From an uncultured Bacteroidales bacterium (GTDB taxonomy: Bacteria > Bacteroidota > Bacteroidia > Bacteroidales > UBA932), in NCBI GenBank assembly GCA_900320795.1, contig ONTQ01000009.1:1-49654 (forward strand): a DNA stretch of 49,654 nucleotides, read 5' to 3'. Position numbers and translations under genes: made by a program. Below, in pieces: positions 42,075 to 49,559 of the stretch. A model generated the notes under the pieces. It saw only the letters and a program-made list of their open reading frames with translations, was not told the DNA's origin and did no database searches. Position 1 is the stretch's first letter. Each line of letters starts with the position of its first letter.

Positions 42075-42082
42075 CAAAGATA
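42075..42082 (-). promoter_or_regulatory. -7 box for the leader and methyltransferase pair
   Basis: TATCTTTG on the minus strand. It would give a 5' leader of about 250 bases ahead of the methyltransferase ATG. An ATAGCA-AA-TGCTAT palindrome lies at 42026-42039, between it and the rod. Confidence 0.5.
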
Positions 42083-42147
42083 AGAAATTGTTTTCATGAA
42101 TCGTAAAAAACATCTGAAAAAACACCTGAAACAGCACTTTCTTTTTT

Positions 42148-43104
42148 ATGAATCTTGGCAAATTCATTCCTGAAAATTACCTTGCGGCCATGAAAGAGTC
42201 GTATCATATTTGCTTCACATCACATGATGAGGTGATTTTCCGGGACGATGAGGACCACGGAATGTTTGTCAATCTTATGGCGCTCCGCTGCTTTGCAGAG
42301 GGAGCTGAAATGCTGGTGGATGCGGAGATGTCCACCCATGCCCATCTGAACATCTTTACAGATGAGCCCATGCGATATGCCTCCAACCTGCGCCTTTCGT
42401 ACACGCGATACTTCAATAAAAAGTACGGACGGGAGGGCAGACTGGGCCAGAAAGGCACTTTTATCTTGAAGATAGAAGGACATGTGCACCAGATGGTTTT
42501 GCAGAACTACATCGGCCGGAACGGACTTCATCACAATGCGGCGGCCACGGCTTTCGGCTACAAATACTGTAGCACAAGGGATTTGTTCTCGGAAGACATC
42601 GGCATGCAGACAGAGAAGGCTGTTCCCATGAGCCGGGCTGATATCGCCTCTTACCTTCCCCGCCATGCAGAGTTCCCGGACGAGTACCAGATGAATGAGC
42701 ACGGCGTCTTCGTCCGCCGCAGTTTCATGGAACTCCGGCGTGCCGAGCAGTTCTACGGCACGCCCAGGAACTATCTCTACCAGATGAACCGGCCGACGGA
42801 CGAAAGCTGGTCCCGGGAGCAGGAGGAAGAACACACCGGAAAACCGCTGACCCTTAGCGATATAGAACAGGCCGATGCCCATTCCATCGCCCAGATGCTC
42901 AAAAACGAGACCGGCCGAAACTTCAGCCGCTCCCGTCTGCAGGATCTGGATGTCTGCCGCCTCATTGACAAAGACTTCCTGCCACGGTACGGAGCATCCT
43001 CTATCTACCAACTCACGGAATCTCAGAAAAAACGTATCGCCCGTACACTCTACTACGATTACCGTCTTCCGGACTACCAAATCCGTCGCTGTCTGGCCTT
43101 GTAG
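42148..43104 (+). CDS. REP-associated tyrosine transposase (RAYT, Y1/IS200-like HUH family)
   Basis: 318 residues. The Y1 transposase core is in the first 130 residues: the HUH motif is H64-A-H66 in MSTHAHLNIF, then RYFNKKYGREGRLGQKG and a helix QNYIGRNGLHH whose Y121 is the likely catalytic tyrosine. A C-terminal extension of about 190 residues (130-318) has no motif I can name. RAYTs nick and move single-stranded palindromic repeats. Two copies of a matching inverted repeat lie right after its stop, in opposite orientations, and more lie elsewhere in the window. It is divergent from the methyltransferase leader. No strong plus-strand -7 box is seen. Confidence 0.82.
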   Translation: MNLGKFIPENYLAAMKESYHICFTSHDEVIFRDDEDHGMFVNLMALRCFAEGAEMLVDAEMSTHAHLNIFTDEPMRYASNLRLSYTRYFNKKYGREGRLGQKGTFILKIEGHVHQMVLQNYIGRNGLHHNAAATAFGYKYCSTRDLFSEDIGMQTEKAVPMSRADIASYLPRHAEFPDEYQMNEHGVFVRRSFMELRRAEQFYGTPRNYLYQMNRPTDESWSREQEEEHTGKPLTLSDIEQADAHSIAQMLKNETGRNFSRSRLQDLDVCRLIDKDFLPRYGASSIYQLTESQKKRIARTLYYDYRLPDYQIRRCLAL

Positions 43105-43108
43105 CCTT

Positions 43109-43160
43109 GCCGCCTTGACACACAGAGGGCTGGAGAAGGGCGTTTTTGTGTCGAGGCGGC
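43109..43160 (+). repeat. RAYT-linked inverted repeat, copy c
   Basis: Arms GCCGCCTTGACACA (43109-43122) and TGTGTCGAGGCGGC (43147-43160), with one T/C difference, flank about 26 bases, counting the shared 12-base core. It starts 4 bases after the RAYT stop codon, in the opposite orientation to the next copy. Confidence 0.85.
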
Positions 43161-43191
43161 CGCGCTTTTGGCACAAACCGGCGTTTTTCGT

Positions 43192-43243
43192 GCCGGCTCG
43201 ACGCAAAATCGGCCCTGGAGTGCATTCTACGTGTCGAGGCGGC
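43192..43243 (-). repeat. RAYT-linked inverted repeat, copy b
   Basis: Arms GCCGGCTCGACGC (43192-43204) and GTGTCGAGGCGGC (43231-43243) with two mismatches flank 26 bases. On the minus strand the spacer is almost identical to copy a (GTAGAATGCACTCC shared). With copy c it makes an oppositely oriented pair behind the RAYT gene. Confidence 0.85.
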
Positions 43244-43288
43244 AGGAACGGCCGCAGGAGAGCACGGGACCTGGCTGCATGGACGACC

Positions 43289-43426
43289 AGGCGCCTAAAG
43301 CGAGCGAACGGGCAGGCAGGCGCTGAGACGGAAGAGGCACCTAAAGCGAACGAACGGGCAGGCAGGCGCTGAGACGGAAGAGGCACCTGGAGCGAACGAA
43401 CGGGCAGGCAGGCGTAGAGGCGGAAG
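43289..43426. repeat. Three tandem 46-bp repeats
   Basis: The units are 43289-43334, 43335-43380 and 43381-43426, each starting AGGC(G/A)CCT and carrying ACGGGCAGGCAGGCG. The first two differ at 2 positions; the third is more diverged at both ends. They lie between copy b and the end of the GH92 gene. No protein function is assigned to this stretch, and the rest of 43105-43468 shows no gene. Confidence 0.85.
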
Positions 43427-43468
43427 AGGCGGTTAGGGTTGCAAAGGTATGGCCAGGTATGGACGGGA

Positions 43469-45682
43469 TTATTTCCAGACGATGGACTTGGTGCGCAGGA
43501 GGTCCTGGTGGGAGATGCGGTAGCCTTTGTGCCTGCCGTCCACCAAGGCGCGGCCGGCGCGCTCCGATGCACGGCTTACCTCCAGTTCAGAGCCGTCCGG
43601 CAGGGTTACCCTGGCTTTCGGGAAGGTGGGGCGCGTGAGGGTAAAGTACGGCTCTCCGGGGCAGTCGGGATAGAAGCCCAGCATGGAGAAGACGGCCCAG
43701 GCGCTCATGGTGCCGGTGTCGTCGTTGCCGGGGATGCCGTCCGGCGCGTTCTTGTAGTTCTTGGCCAGGATGCTTTCTACGGCCGCCCAGGTGCGTTTTT
43801 CCTGCCCTTTGAAACGGCTGAACAGGTACGGATATACGATGTCCGGCTCGTTGGCGGGGTCGTAGAGACCGTTGTCGAAGACGTGCTGCAGATTGTCTAC
43901 GAAGGCTTTCGGCCCGCCCATCAGTTTGGCGTAGCCGGCTACATCGTGCGGAACGGCAAAACTGTAGTTCCAGGCGCTGCCTTCGTGGAAGCCGGGGGCG
44001 TTGGAGAAATCGGCCCCGTCCTCCGGGTTGAAGGGAGAGAGGAAGGTGCCGTCACGGTTGATGGGCCTCAGGCACTTGTACTCTGCGCTATAATAGTTCC
44101 TGTAGCCCAGGGAACGGGCGTGGAAGCGGGCGGCGTCCTCGGAGCGGCCCAGGCTGGCCGCAAGGCGGGAGAGGGCATAATCGGCCACGTAGTATTCCAG
44201 GGCGTGGGAGACGGAATTGTCTCCGGAGAAGTCTCCGGCGAACCAGCCAAGCGGAATGTAGCCTTCCGCCACGTAAGGGTCATTGTCCGGGCGCATGAGG
44301 TTCCGGGCGCCGGGAGTATCGGCCGATTTCAGGAACGCCGCATAGGCCGTTTCAATATCGAAGTCGCGGAGGCCGCGAAGCCAGGTGTCGGCGATGACGC
44401 AGATGGCGGGATCCCCTTCCATGGTCCAGGTTTCCCGGCCGAAGAGCTCCCATTTGGGCATCCAGCCCCACTCGCGGTACTGGTCAATCATGGAGCGGAC
44501 CATGTCGGCTTGCTTTTCGGGCCAGAGGAGGGTCATGAGTTGATGGAGGTTCCGGTAGGTGTCCCAGAGGGAGAACACAGTGTAGCGGGTGCGGCCAGGT
44601 TCCACGCGGCCTACGCCGGCGCCGGACTCCATGAGCGGGTATTCGCCGTTCACGTCATTGAGCACATTGGGATGCAGAAGCGTATGATACAGAGCCGTAT
44701 AGAAGATGGTCTTCTGGTCGTCGGTGCCGCCTTCCACGCAGATGCGGCCCAGATGCTGCTGCCAGGTGGCATCGGCCTGGGCACGGACGGCCTCGAAGCG
44801 GAAGCCCTGCTGTTCGGCGTCCAGATTCTCGCGGGCATTGGCGATGCTTACAAACGAAACGCCCATCTGCACCAGAATCTGCTCGCCTTCCTGCAGGCCT
44901 TCGTAGTGGAACCAGCAGCCGATGTCATCCCCGCTCATCTCACGGGCGTAGTTCCGGTATAGTTTGTACTTGCCCGCATCGGCATCCCAGGCGGCCTCAG
45001 CGGTCATGGAACGCTGTTTTTTCCAGTAGCCGGCGCTGGTGGGAACCTTGCTCACACGCAGAACGAAGTACAGCGGGAACACGGCATTGCGGTTGTAGCA
45101 GAAGGTGCCCATGAGTTTGGAACCCTCCACCTCCGTATCGGAGACGCGCCGCACGGTGGCGCCGCTCTCATTGGTAAGGCCTTCGCCCAGGTTCAGGAGG
45201 ATGTTGCCCTCGCCGGCGGGGAAGGTATAGCGCTCCAGGGAAGTGCGTGTGGTGGCCGTGGCTTCCGTGAAAACGCCGTTCAGAAGTTGTACGCTATAGT
45301 ATCCGGGGTGCGCTTCCTCATTCTTGTACTCACTGCCGTAGAGGTGGTAGTCCACCTGCAGCGGTCCCGTGGTGGGCATGGTGAGAAGGCTTCCCAGTTC
45401 CGGGCAGCCCACCCCGGAGAGGTTCACATGCGCATAGCCCGTGAAGAAACTGTTCTCCGCCACGTACGGCGTGCTCCACCATCGGCTGTCCTTGTCCCAG
45501 GTGTTGAGCTGGGACCCCATCACATTGAAGGGCGTCACGCTCATCATCCCGCCCGGCACCACCGCCCCGGGATTACAGGCCCCAAAATTGGACGTGCCGA
45601 TAAACGGATTCACCCACTCGGTCTGGGCCCGGAGCCCTCCGGCAACCAGCAGCAGTACAGCGAAGACAGCGATTCTTTTCAT
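43469..45682 (-). CDS. GH92 alpha-mannosidase, secreted (first copy)
   Basis: 737 residues from ATG 45682, which gives a clean signal peptide (MKRIAVFAVLLLVAGGLRAQ). A -7 box at 45700-45707 rules out the longer frame. GH92 motifs: TEWVNPFIGTSNFGACNPGA near the N-terminus, FYTALYHTLLHPNVLND, FSLWDTYRN, GWMPKWELFGRETWTMEGD and the typical GNDDTGTMSAWAVFSMLGFY with PDCPG. GH92 enzymes are calcium-dependent exo-alpha-mannosidases acting on N-glycans and mannans, usually periplasmic. A GH125 and a second GH92 lie upstream on the same strand, though the REP copy d lies between, so this gene has its own promoter. Confidence 0.93.
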   Translation of the reverse strand: MKRIAVFAVLLLVAGGLRAQTEWVNPFIGTSNFGACNPGAVVPGGMMSVTPFNVMGSQLNTWDKDSRWWSTPYVAENSFFTGYAHVNLSGVGCPELGSLLTMPTTGPLQVDYHLYGSEYKNEEAHPGYYSVQLLNGVFTEATATTRTSLERYTFPAGEGNILLNLGEGLTNESGATVRRVSDTEVEGSKLMGTFCYNRNAVFPLYFVLRVSKVPTSAGYWKKQRSMTAEAAWDADAGKYKLYRNYAREMSGDDIGCWFHYEGLQEGEQILVQMGVSFVSIANARENLDAEQQGFRFEAVRAQADATWQQHLGRICVEGGTDDQKTIFYTALYHTLLHPNVLNDVNGEYPLMESGAGVGRVEPGRTRYTVFSLWDTYRNLHQLMTLLWPEKQADMVRSMIDQYREWGWMPKWELFGRETWTMEGDPAICVIADTWLRGLRDFDIETAYAAFLKSADTPGARNLMRPDNDPYVAEGYIPLGWFAGDFSGDNSVSHALEYYVADYALSRLAASLGRSEDAARFHARSLGYRNYYSAEYKCLRPINRDGTFLSPFNPEDGADFSNAPGFHEGSAWNYSFAVPHDVAGYAKLMGGPKAFVDNLQHVFDNGLYDPANEPDIVYPYLFSRFKGQEKRTWAAVESILAKNYKNAPDGIPGNDDTGTMSAWAVFSMLGFYPDCPGEPYFTLTRPTFPKARVTLPDGSELEVSRASERAGRALVDGRHKGYRISHQDLLRTKSIVWK

Positions 45683-45699
45683 ATTGCAAGGTGTTTTCA

Positions 45700-45707
45700 C
45701 AAAAATA
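45700..45707 (-). promoter_or_regulatory. -7 box of the first GH92 gene
   Basis: TATTTTTG on the minus strand, 17 bases before ATG 45682. It supports the downstream start over the in-frame ATG at 45793. Confidence 0.55.
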
Positions 45708-45730
45708 CGAATATTTTTCGGATTGTACGT

Positions 45731-45787
45731 TGCCGCCTCGACACTTAGAACGCCGTAGAAGGAGGCCGATTCTGTGTCGAGGCGGTA
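45731..45787 (+). repeat. RAYT-linked inverted repeat, copy d
   Basis: Perfect 12-base arms CCGCCTCGACAC (45733-45744) and GTGTCGAGGCGG (45774-45785), with an outer T-A pair, flank 29 bases. The spacer ends GGCCGATTCT, matching the ends of the other copies. It lies between GH125 and the first GH92 gene. Confidence 0.85.
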
Positions 45788-45809
45788 GAACAAGCGGTAG
45801 CTGTATGCG

Positions 45810-47216
45810 CTATTTGACGGTAATGCTGTTCAGAAGGGGCAGTTTGCCATCGGCCACGAGTTTGAGGACCAGTTCGCCGAAGAGGGTGTTCTGCCAGGCG
45901 AACCAGGGGCGGGTGAAGTCAGAGGCGTCGTCCTTGTGGAAACTCTCGTGGATGAAGCCGGTGCCGGCATCGGTACGGAGCAGCTGCTCCATGCAGGCCT
46001 TGATTTCGGCATCGTCGGTGGCGGTGAAGGCCTTCATCATGATGCTCATCGGCCAGATGGCTTCCTTGCCGATATGCGGGCCGCCGATGCCCTCGCCGGC
46101 CTTTCCACGCCAGAAATACGGGTTGGATTCGCTCCAGACGAAGCGGCGGGTATTCTGGGCGATGGGGTCGGAGGCCATCTCGGGCTCCAGGTAGGTGAGG
46201 GCCAGGAGCGACGGCACATTGGCGTCGTCCATGCAGTAGGCATTGCCGAAGCCGTCCACCTCGAAGGCATAGATGTCACCGAACTCGGGATGGTGCACGA
46301 CGGCATATTGCTTCAGGGCCGATTCCACCTCATTGGCGAGGGCCGTGCATCGGCCGGCCAGGGCTGCGTTGTCATTCACCTCGGACAGAATCTCGGCGGC
46401 CTTGCGCAGGATGCTCACGGCGAAGAAGTTGGAGGGAACCAGGAACTCGAACTGCGTGGCGTCGTCGGAAGGGCGGAAACTGGAGGCGATAAGGCCCACG
46501 GGCTTCACGGGATGACCCAGGCCTACACGGGCCTTGGTGTCCAACTGGCGGTCCGTGACGCGGAGGAAGTAGTACGGTCCCTCACCGTCCTTGCGCTGCT
46601 GGGTGGTGAACGTTTCCAGGATGGTCTCCACGGTCTTCAGCCAGAGGTCATCAAAGATGGAAGTGTCCCCGGTCACCTTCCAGTAGTGATGGGCCAGGCG
46701 CACGGGATAGCAGTGCGAGTCAATTTCCCACTTGCGCTCGAATACGTTGGGGTCCTGCGGGGTGCCCGTATCGTCATCGTCCCCATGGTCCCCGGTAGGA
46801 CCCTGGTTGAAGGCATTGGCGTAAGGATCTATGTTGATGAGCGTAAACTGCTCCCGGATAACGCCCGCCACCATCTTGCGGAGGTGCTCATCCCCGCGGC
46901 TCAAATCCACATAAGGCCACACTTGCGCACCGGAATCGCGGAGCCACATGGCGTGGATATCACCGGTGTACACGAAGGTAAGCCCGGTTGCCTCATCATA
47001 ATGAACGGTCGTATCCAGCGTGTTGGGGAAGCAGTTCATGAACATCCAGCGCAGCTTGGGATTGGTGAGCTGAGGCGCCACCTCGGCAATCTTGGCCTCG
47101 ACGGCCTCGGAGACAAAAAGGCGCTTCTCGGGAGCCGGACGCTGATCGGGATACTTCTGCGCGCAGGCACTGAGGCCGACACACAGGGCAAGGGCAGTTG
47201 CTGTGATTCGTAACAT
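45810..47216 (-). CDS. GH125 exo-alpha-1,6-mannosidase, lipoprotein
   Basis: 468 residues. MLRITATALALCVGLSAC ends in a lipobox cysteine. GH125 motifs: LRWMFMNCFPNTLDTTV, FVYTGDIHAMWLRDSGAQVWPY, NAFNQGPTGDHGDDDDTG, FERKWEIDSHCYPVRLAH and SSFRPSDDATQFEFLVPSN. GH125 enzymes are metal-independent inverting alpha-1,6-mannosidases that act on N-glycan arms or alpha-mannan. The gene follows the second GH92 gene by 24 bases on the same strand, so they form one unit. Together with GH92 it covers alpha-1,2/1,3 and alpha-1,6 mannose removal. Confidence 0.94.
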   Translation of the reverse strand: MLRITATALALCVGLSACAQKYPDQRPAPEKRLFVSEAVEAKIAEVAPQLTNPKLRWMFMNCFPNTLDTTVHYDEATGLTFVYTGDIHAMWLRDSGAQVWPYVDLSRGDEHLRKMVAGVIREQFTLINIDPYANAFNQGPTGDHGDDDDTGTPQDPNVFERKWEIDSHCYPVRLAHHYWKVTGDTSIFDDLWLKTVETILETFTTQQRKDGEGPYYFLRVTDRQLDTKARVGLGHPVKPVGLIASSFRPSDDATQFEFLVPSNFFAVSILRKAAEILSEVNDNAALAGRCTALANEVESALKQYAVVHHPEFGDIYAFEVDGFGNAYCMDDANVPSLLALTYLEPEMASDPIAQNTRRFVWSESNPYFWRGKAGEGIGGPHIGKEAIWPMSIMMKAFTATDDAEIKACMEQLLRTDAGTGFIHESFHKDDASDFTRPWFAWQNTLFGELVLKLVADGKLPLLNSITVK

Positions 47217-47240
47217 TTTGAACGAGAAATACTATGTAAG

Positions 47241-49496
47241 TTATTGATTATCTGAGGATTGATTGTCACGGGCGAGGCTCATGGAGTAAGGCTTGGCGGA
47301 GGCCGATACGCCGCGTGCGGTGTTGGGCTGGGTGGTCATGGTGTAGTGGAGCTTGGCGCCACCCACAAGGTCGGCATGCTTCAGGTAATTCTTGTCCCAG
47401 GCCTTGCCGTTGAGGGTGAGCCTGTCCACATAGAAGGCTTCGTCGCTGTTGGCAGGGGCTTCGATGACCACATCGCCGCCGGGAAGATGCAGCACGGCCT
47501 TCCGGAAGAGCGGGGTACCCAGGGCGTACTCTCCGCTGCCGGGGCACACGGGATAGAAGCCCAGGGCGCTGAACACATACCACGCCGATGTCTGGCCGTT
47601 GTCCTCGTCACCGCAGTAGGCATCGGCCCAGGGGGTGTAGAATTTCTCCATCACTTCGCGTACGCGGGCCTGTGTCTTCCAGGGCTGGCCGCTCCAGTCA
47701 TAGAGATAGAGCATGTGCTGGATGGGCTGGTTGCCGTGGGCGTAATTGCCCATGCCCATCACCGTCATTTCGATAATCTCGTGGATGGGGAAGCCGTAGT
47801 AGGAGTCGTCGTACTTGGGCGGCATCACGAACACGTTGTCCAGCGTGGCGTTGAATTTTTCCTCGCCGCCCATCAGGCCGATAAGCCCCTCCAGGTCATG
47901 GAACACGCTCCAGGTATAGTGCAGGCTGTTGCCTTCGGTGAAGTCTCCACCCCATTTCAAAGGCGAGAACGGGCGGCGGAAGGAGCCGTCGGAGAGGCGG
48001 CCGTTCATCAGGCCCACCTCGGCGTCATAAACGTTGGCATAGTTGAGTGCAGCTTTCCTGTAAGGGGCGATCTCCGCATCGCTCTTGCCGAGGGCCTGTC
48101 CCAGCTGCCAGATGCACCAGTCGTCGTAGGCATATTCCAGCGTACGGGCCACGTTTTCGCTGATATTCACATCGCAGGGAACATAGCCCAGCTCATCATA
48201 GTATTCCCAGCCCTTGCGGCCCGTGGAACTCACGGCAGGGTGCACGGCATGGGCATCGTGGGTGACTGCCTCCCAGAGCTTCTCTACATCGTAACCGCGG
48301 ATGCCTTTGAGGTAGGCATCAGCCACCACGGAGGCGCTGTTGTTGCCCACCATGCAGCCACGATGGCCGGGCGAAGCCCATTCGGGCAGGAAACCGCTTT
48401 CCAGATAGTCGTTCACCAGGCCTTCCTGCACCTTGGCCGATACCTCCGGGTACAGGAGGTTCATCAGCGGGAAGAGGCTACGGAAGGTATCCCAGAAGCC
48501 CGTGTCGGTGAAGAAATAGCCCTTTTCGACGCGGCCGTTGTGCGGGCTGTAGTGGACGCGCTCCCCTTCGGCATTCACCTCGGAGAGGTCCCGCGGGAAG
48601 AGGAGACTGCGGTACAAACAGCTGTAGAAAGTGCGCAGGTGGTCGATATTGCCGTCCTCAACCTCCACGCGGCCCAGGGTCTCATTCCAAAGGGCACGGG
48701 AACTTTCCTTCACGGCCTCGAAGCCGGCAGCAACCTCCTTGAGGTTCTCCACGGCCTGATCGGCCGATATGAAAGAAGACGCCACCCGGAGGTTCACCTG
48801 CTGCCCGCGGGTAGTCTTGAAGCCCACGAGGGCGACGTTCTCCTGGGCGGGAAGGGCCTCGAAGGGCGTGTCGGACTGTACCACGAACCAGTTCTTGAAA
48901 CCCTCGGCCACACCGCCGTGGTTGTGCACCGTGTAGCCGCAGAGGGTATTGGCGTCGGCTAGTTCCACGTGGCCGCCATCGAAAGCGTCCACCACCAGGT
49001 AGGAGTCCCCTTCCGGATAGGTGAGGCGGAAGGCGGCCGCATGGGCGGTGGGGGTGAGTTCGGCCGTGACGTCGTGGTCGGCCAGATAGACGCTATAGTA
49101 ATAAGGGGTGGCTTTTTCCGCCTTGTGGGAAAACCAACTGGCGCGGGCATCCTGGTCGTACACAGGACCGGTGGTCACGGGCATGATGGAAAAAGCGCCG
49201 TAGTCGTTGATCCAGGGGCTGGGCTGATGGGTTTGCTTGAGGCCGCGGATGTGGGTGGCGTCGTAGCGGTATGTCCATCCGTCGCCGTTTCTGCCGGTCT
49301 GCGGAGTCCAGAAATGGGCGCCCCAGGGAACGGCCACGGCTGGGTAGGTGTTGCCCGTAGAGAGTTGGAACGAGGAGAGCGTTCCGCCCAGGGTGTTCAC
49401 ATAATCTACCGGATCGGTTTTGGGTTGAGGGGCCTCCTCAGTGCAGGCCACAAGGGCCGCAAGGGCCACCAGGGGAAGAAGAAAGCGTTTCATCAT
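47241..49496 (-). CDS. GH92 alpha-mannosidase, lipoprotein (second copy)
   Basis: 751 residues from ATG 49496 (MMKRFLLPLVALAALVAC, lipobox cysteine). The promoter at 49513-49545 places transcription near or after the ATG at 49511, so that start is excluded. GH92 motifs: DPVDYVNTLGGTLSSFQLS, FYSCLYRSLLFPRDLSEVN, GFLPEWASPGHRGCMVGN, YCGDEDNGQTSAWYVFSALG and FYPVCPGSGEYALG. It differs clearly from the first copy (CGDEDNGQTSAWYV against GNDDTGTMSAWAV) and so belongs to another GH92 subgroup with probably a different linkage preference. It heads the unit with GH125. Confidence 0.94.
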   Translation of the reverse strand: MMKRFLLPLVALAALVACTEEAPQPKTDPVDYVNTLGGTLSSFQLSTGNTYPAVAVPWGAHFWTPQTGRNGDGWTYRYDATHIRGLKQTHQPSPWINDYGAFSIMPVTTGPVYDQDARASWFSHKAEKATPYYYSVYLADHDVTAELTPTAHAAAFRLTYPEGDSYLVVDAFDGGHVELADANTLCGYTVHNHGGVAEGFKNWFVVQSDTPFEALPAQENVALVGFKTTRGQQVNLRVASSFISADQAVENLKEVAAGFEAVKESSRALWNETLGRVEVEDGNIDHLRTFYSCLYRSLLFPRDLSEVNAEGERVHYSPHNGRVEKGYFFTDTGFWDTFRSLFPLMNLLYPEVSAKVQEGLVNDYLESGFLPEWASPGHRGCMVGNNSASVVADAYLKGIRGYDVEKLWEAVTHDAHAVHPAVSSTGRKGWEYYDELGYVPCDVNISENVARTLEYAYDDWCIWQLGQALGKSDAEIAPYRKAALNYANVYDAEVGLMNGRLSDGSFRRPFSPLKWGGDFTEGNSLHYTWSVFHDLEGLIGLMGGEEKFNATLDNVFVMPPKYDDSYYGFPIHEIIEMTVMGMGNYAHGNQPIQHMLYLYDWSGQPWKTQARVREVMEKFYTPWADAYCGDEDNGQTSAWYVFSALGFYPVCPGSGEYALGTPLFRKAVLHLPGGDVVIEAPANSDEAFYVDRLTLNGKAWDKNYLKHADLVGGAKLHYTMTTQPNTARGVSASAKPYSMSLARDNQSSDNQ

Positions 49497-49512
49497 ATGC
49501 GGTTTAATCATG

Positions 49513-49545
49513 TAAAGATAATGATTCTTGCCGATATAACAAAAA
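49513..49545 (-). promoter_or_regulatory. Promoter of the GH92-GH125 unit
   Basis: On the minus strand TTTTTG (49540-49545), 19 bases, then TATCTTTA (49513-49520). This fits the Bacteroidota pattern apart from the final base. Confidence 0.7.
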
Positions 49546-49559
49546 GGCCGGCCCGGTGA

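Noticed and set aside
43105-43430. CRISPR array from the repeats after the RAYT gene
   Set aside because: The 46-bp units are contiguous with no spacers, the palindromes are only a pair, and no cas genes are near.
45683-45793. Longer N-terminus for the first GH92 protein (ATG at 45793)
   Set aside because: The frame runs through repeat copy d and upstream of a -7 box; the downstream ATG gives a proper signal peptide.
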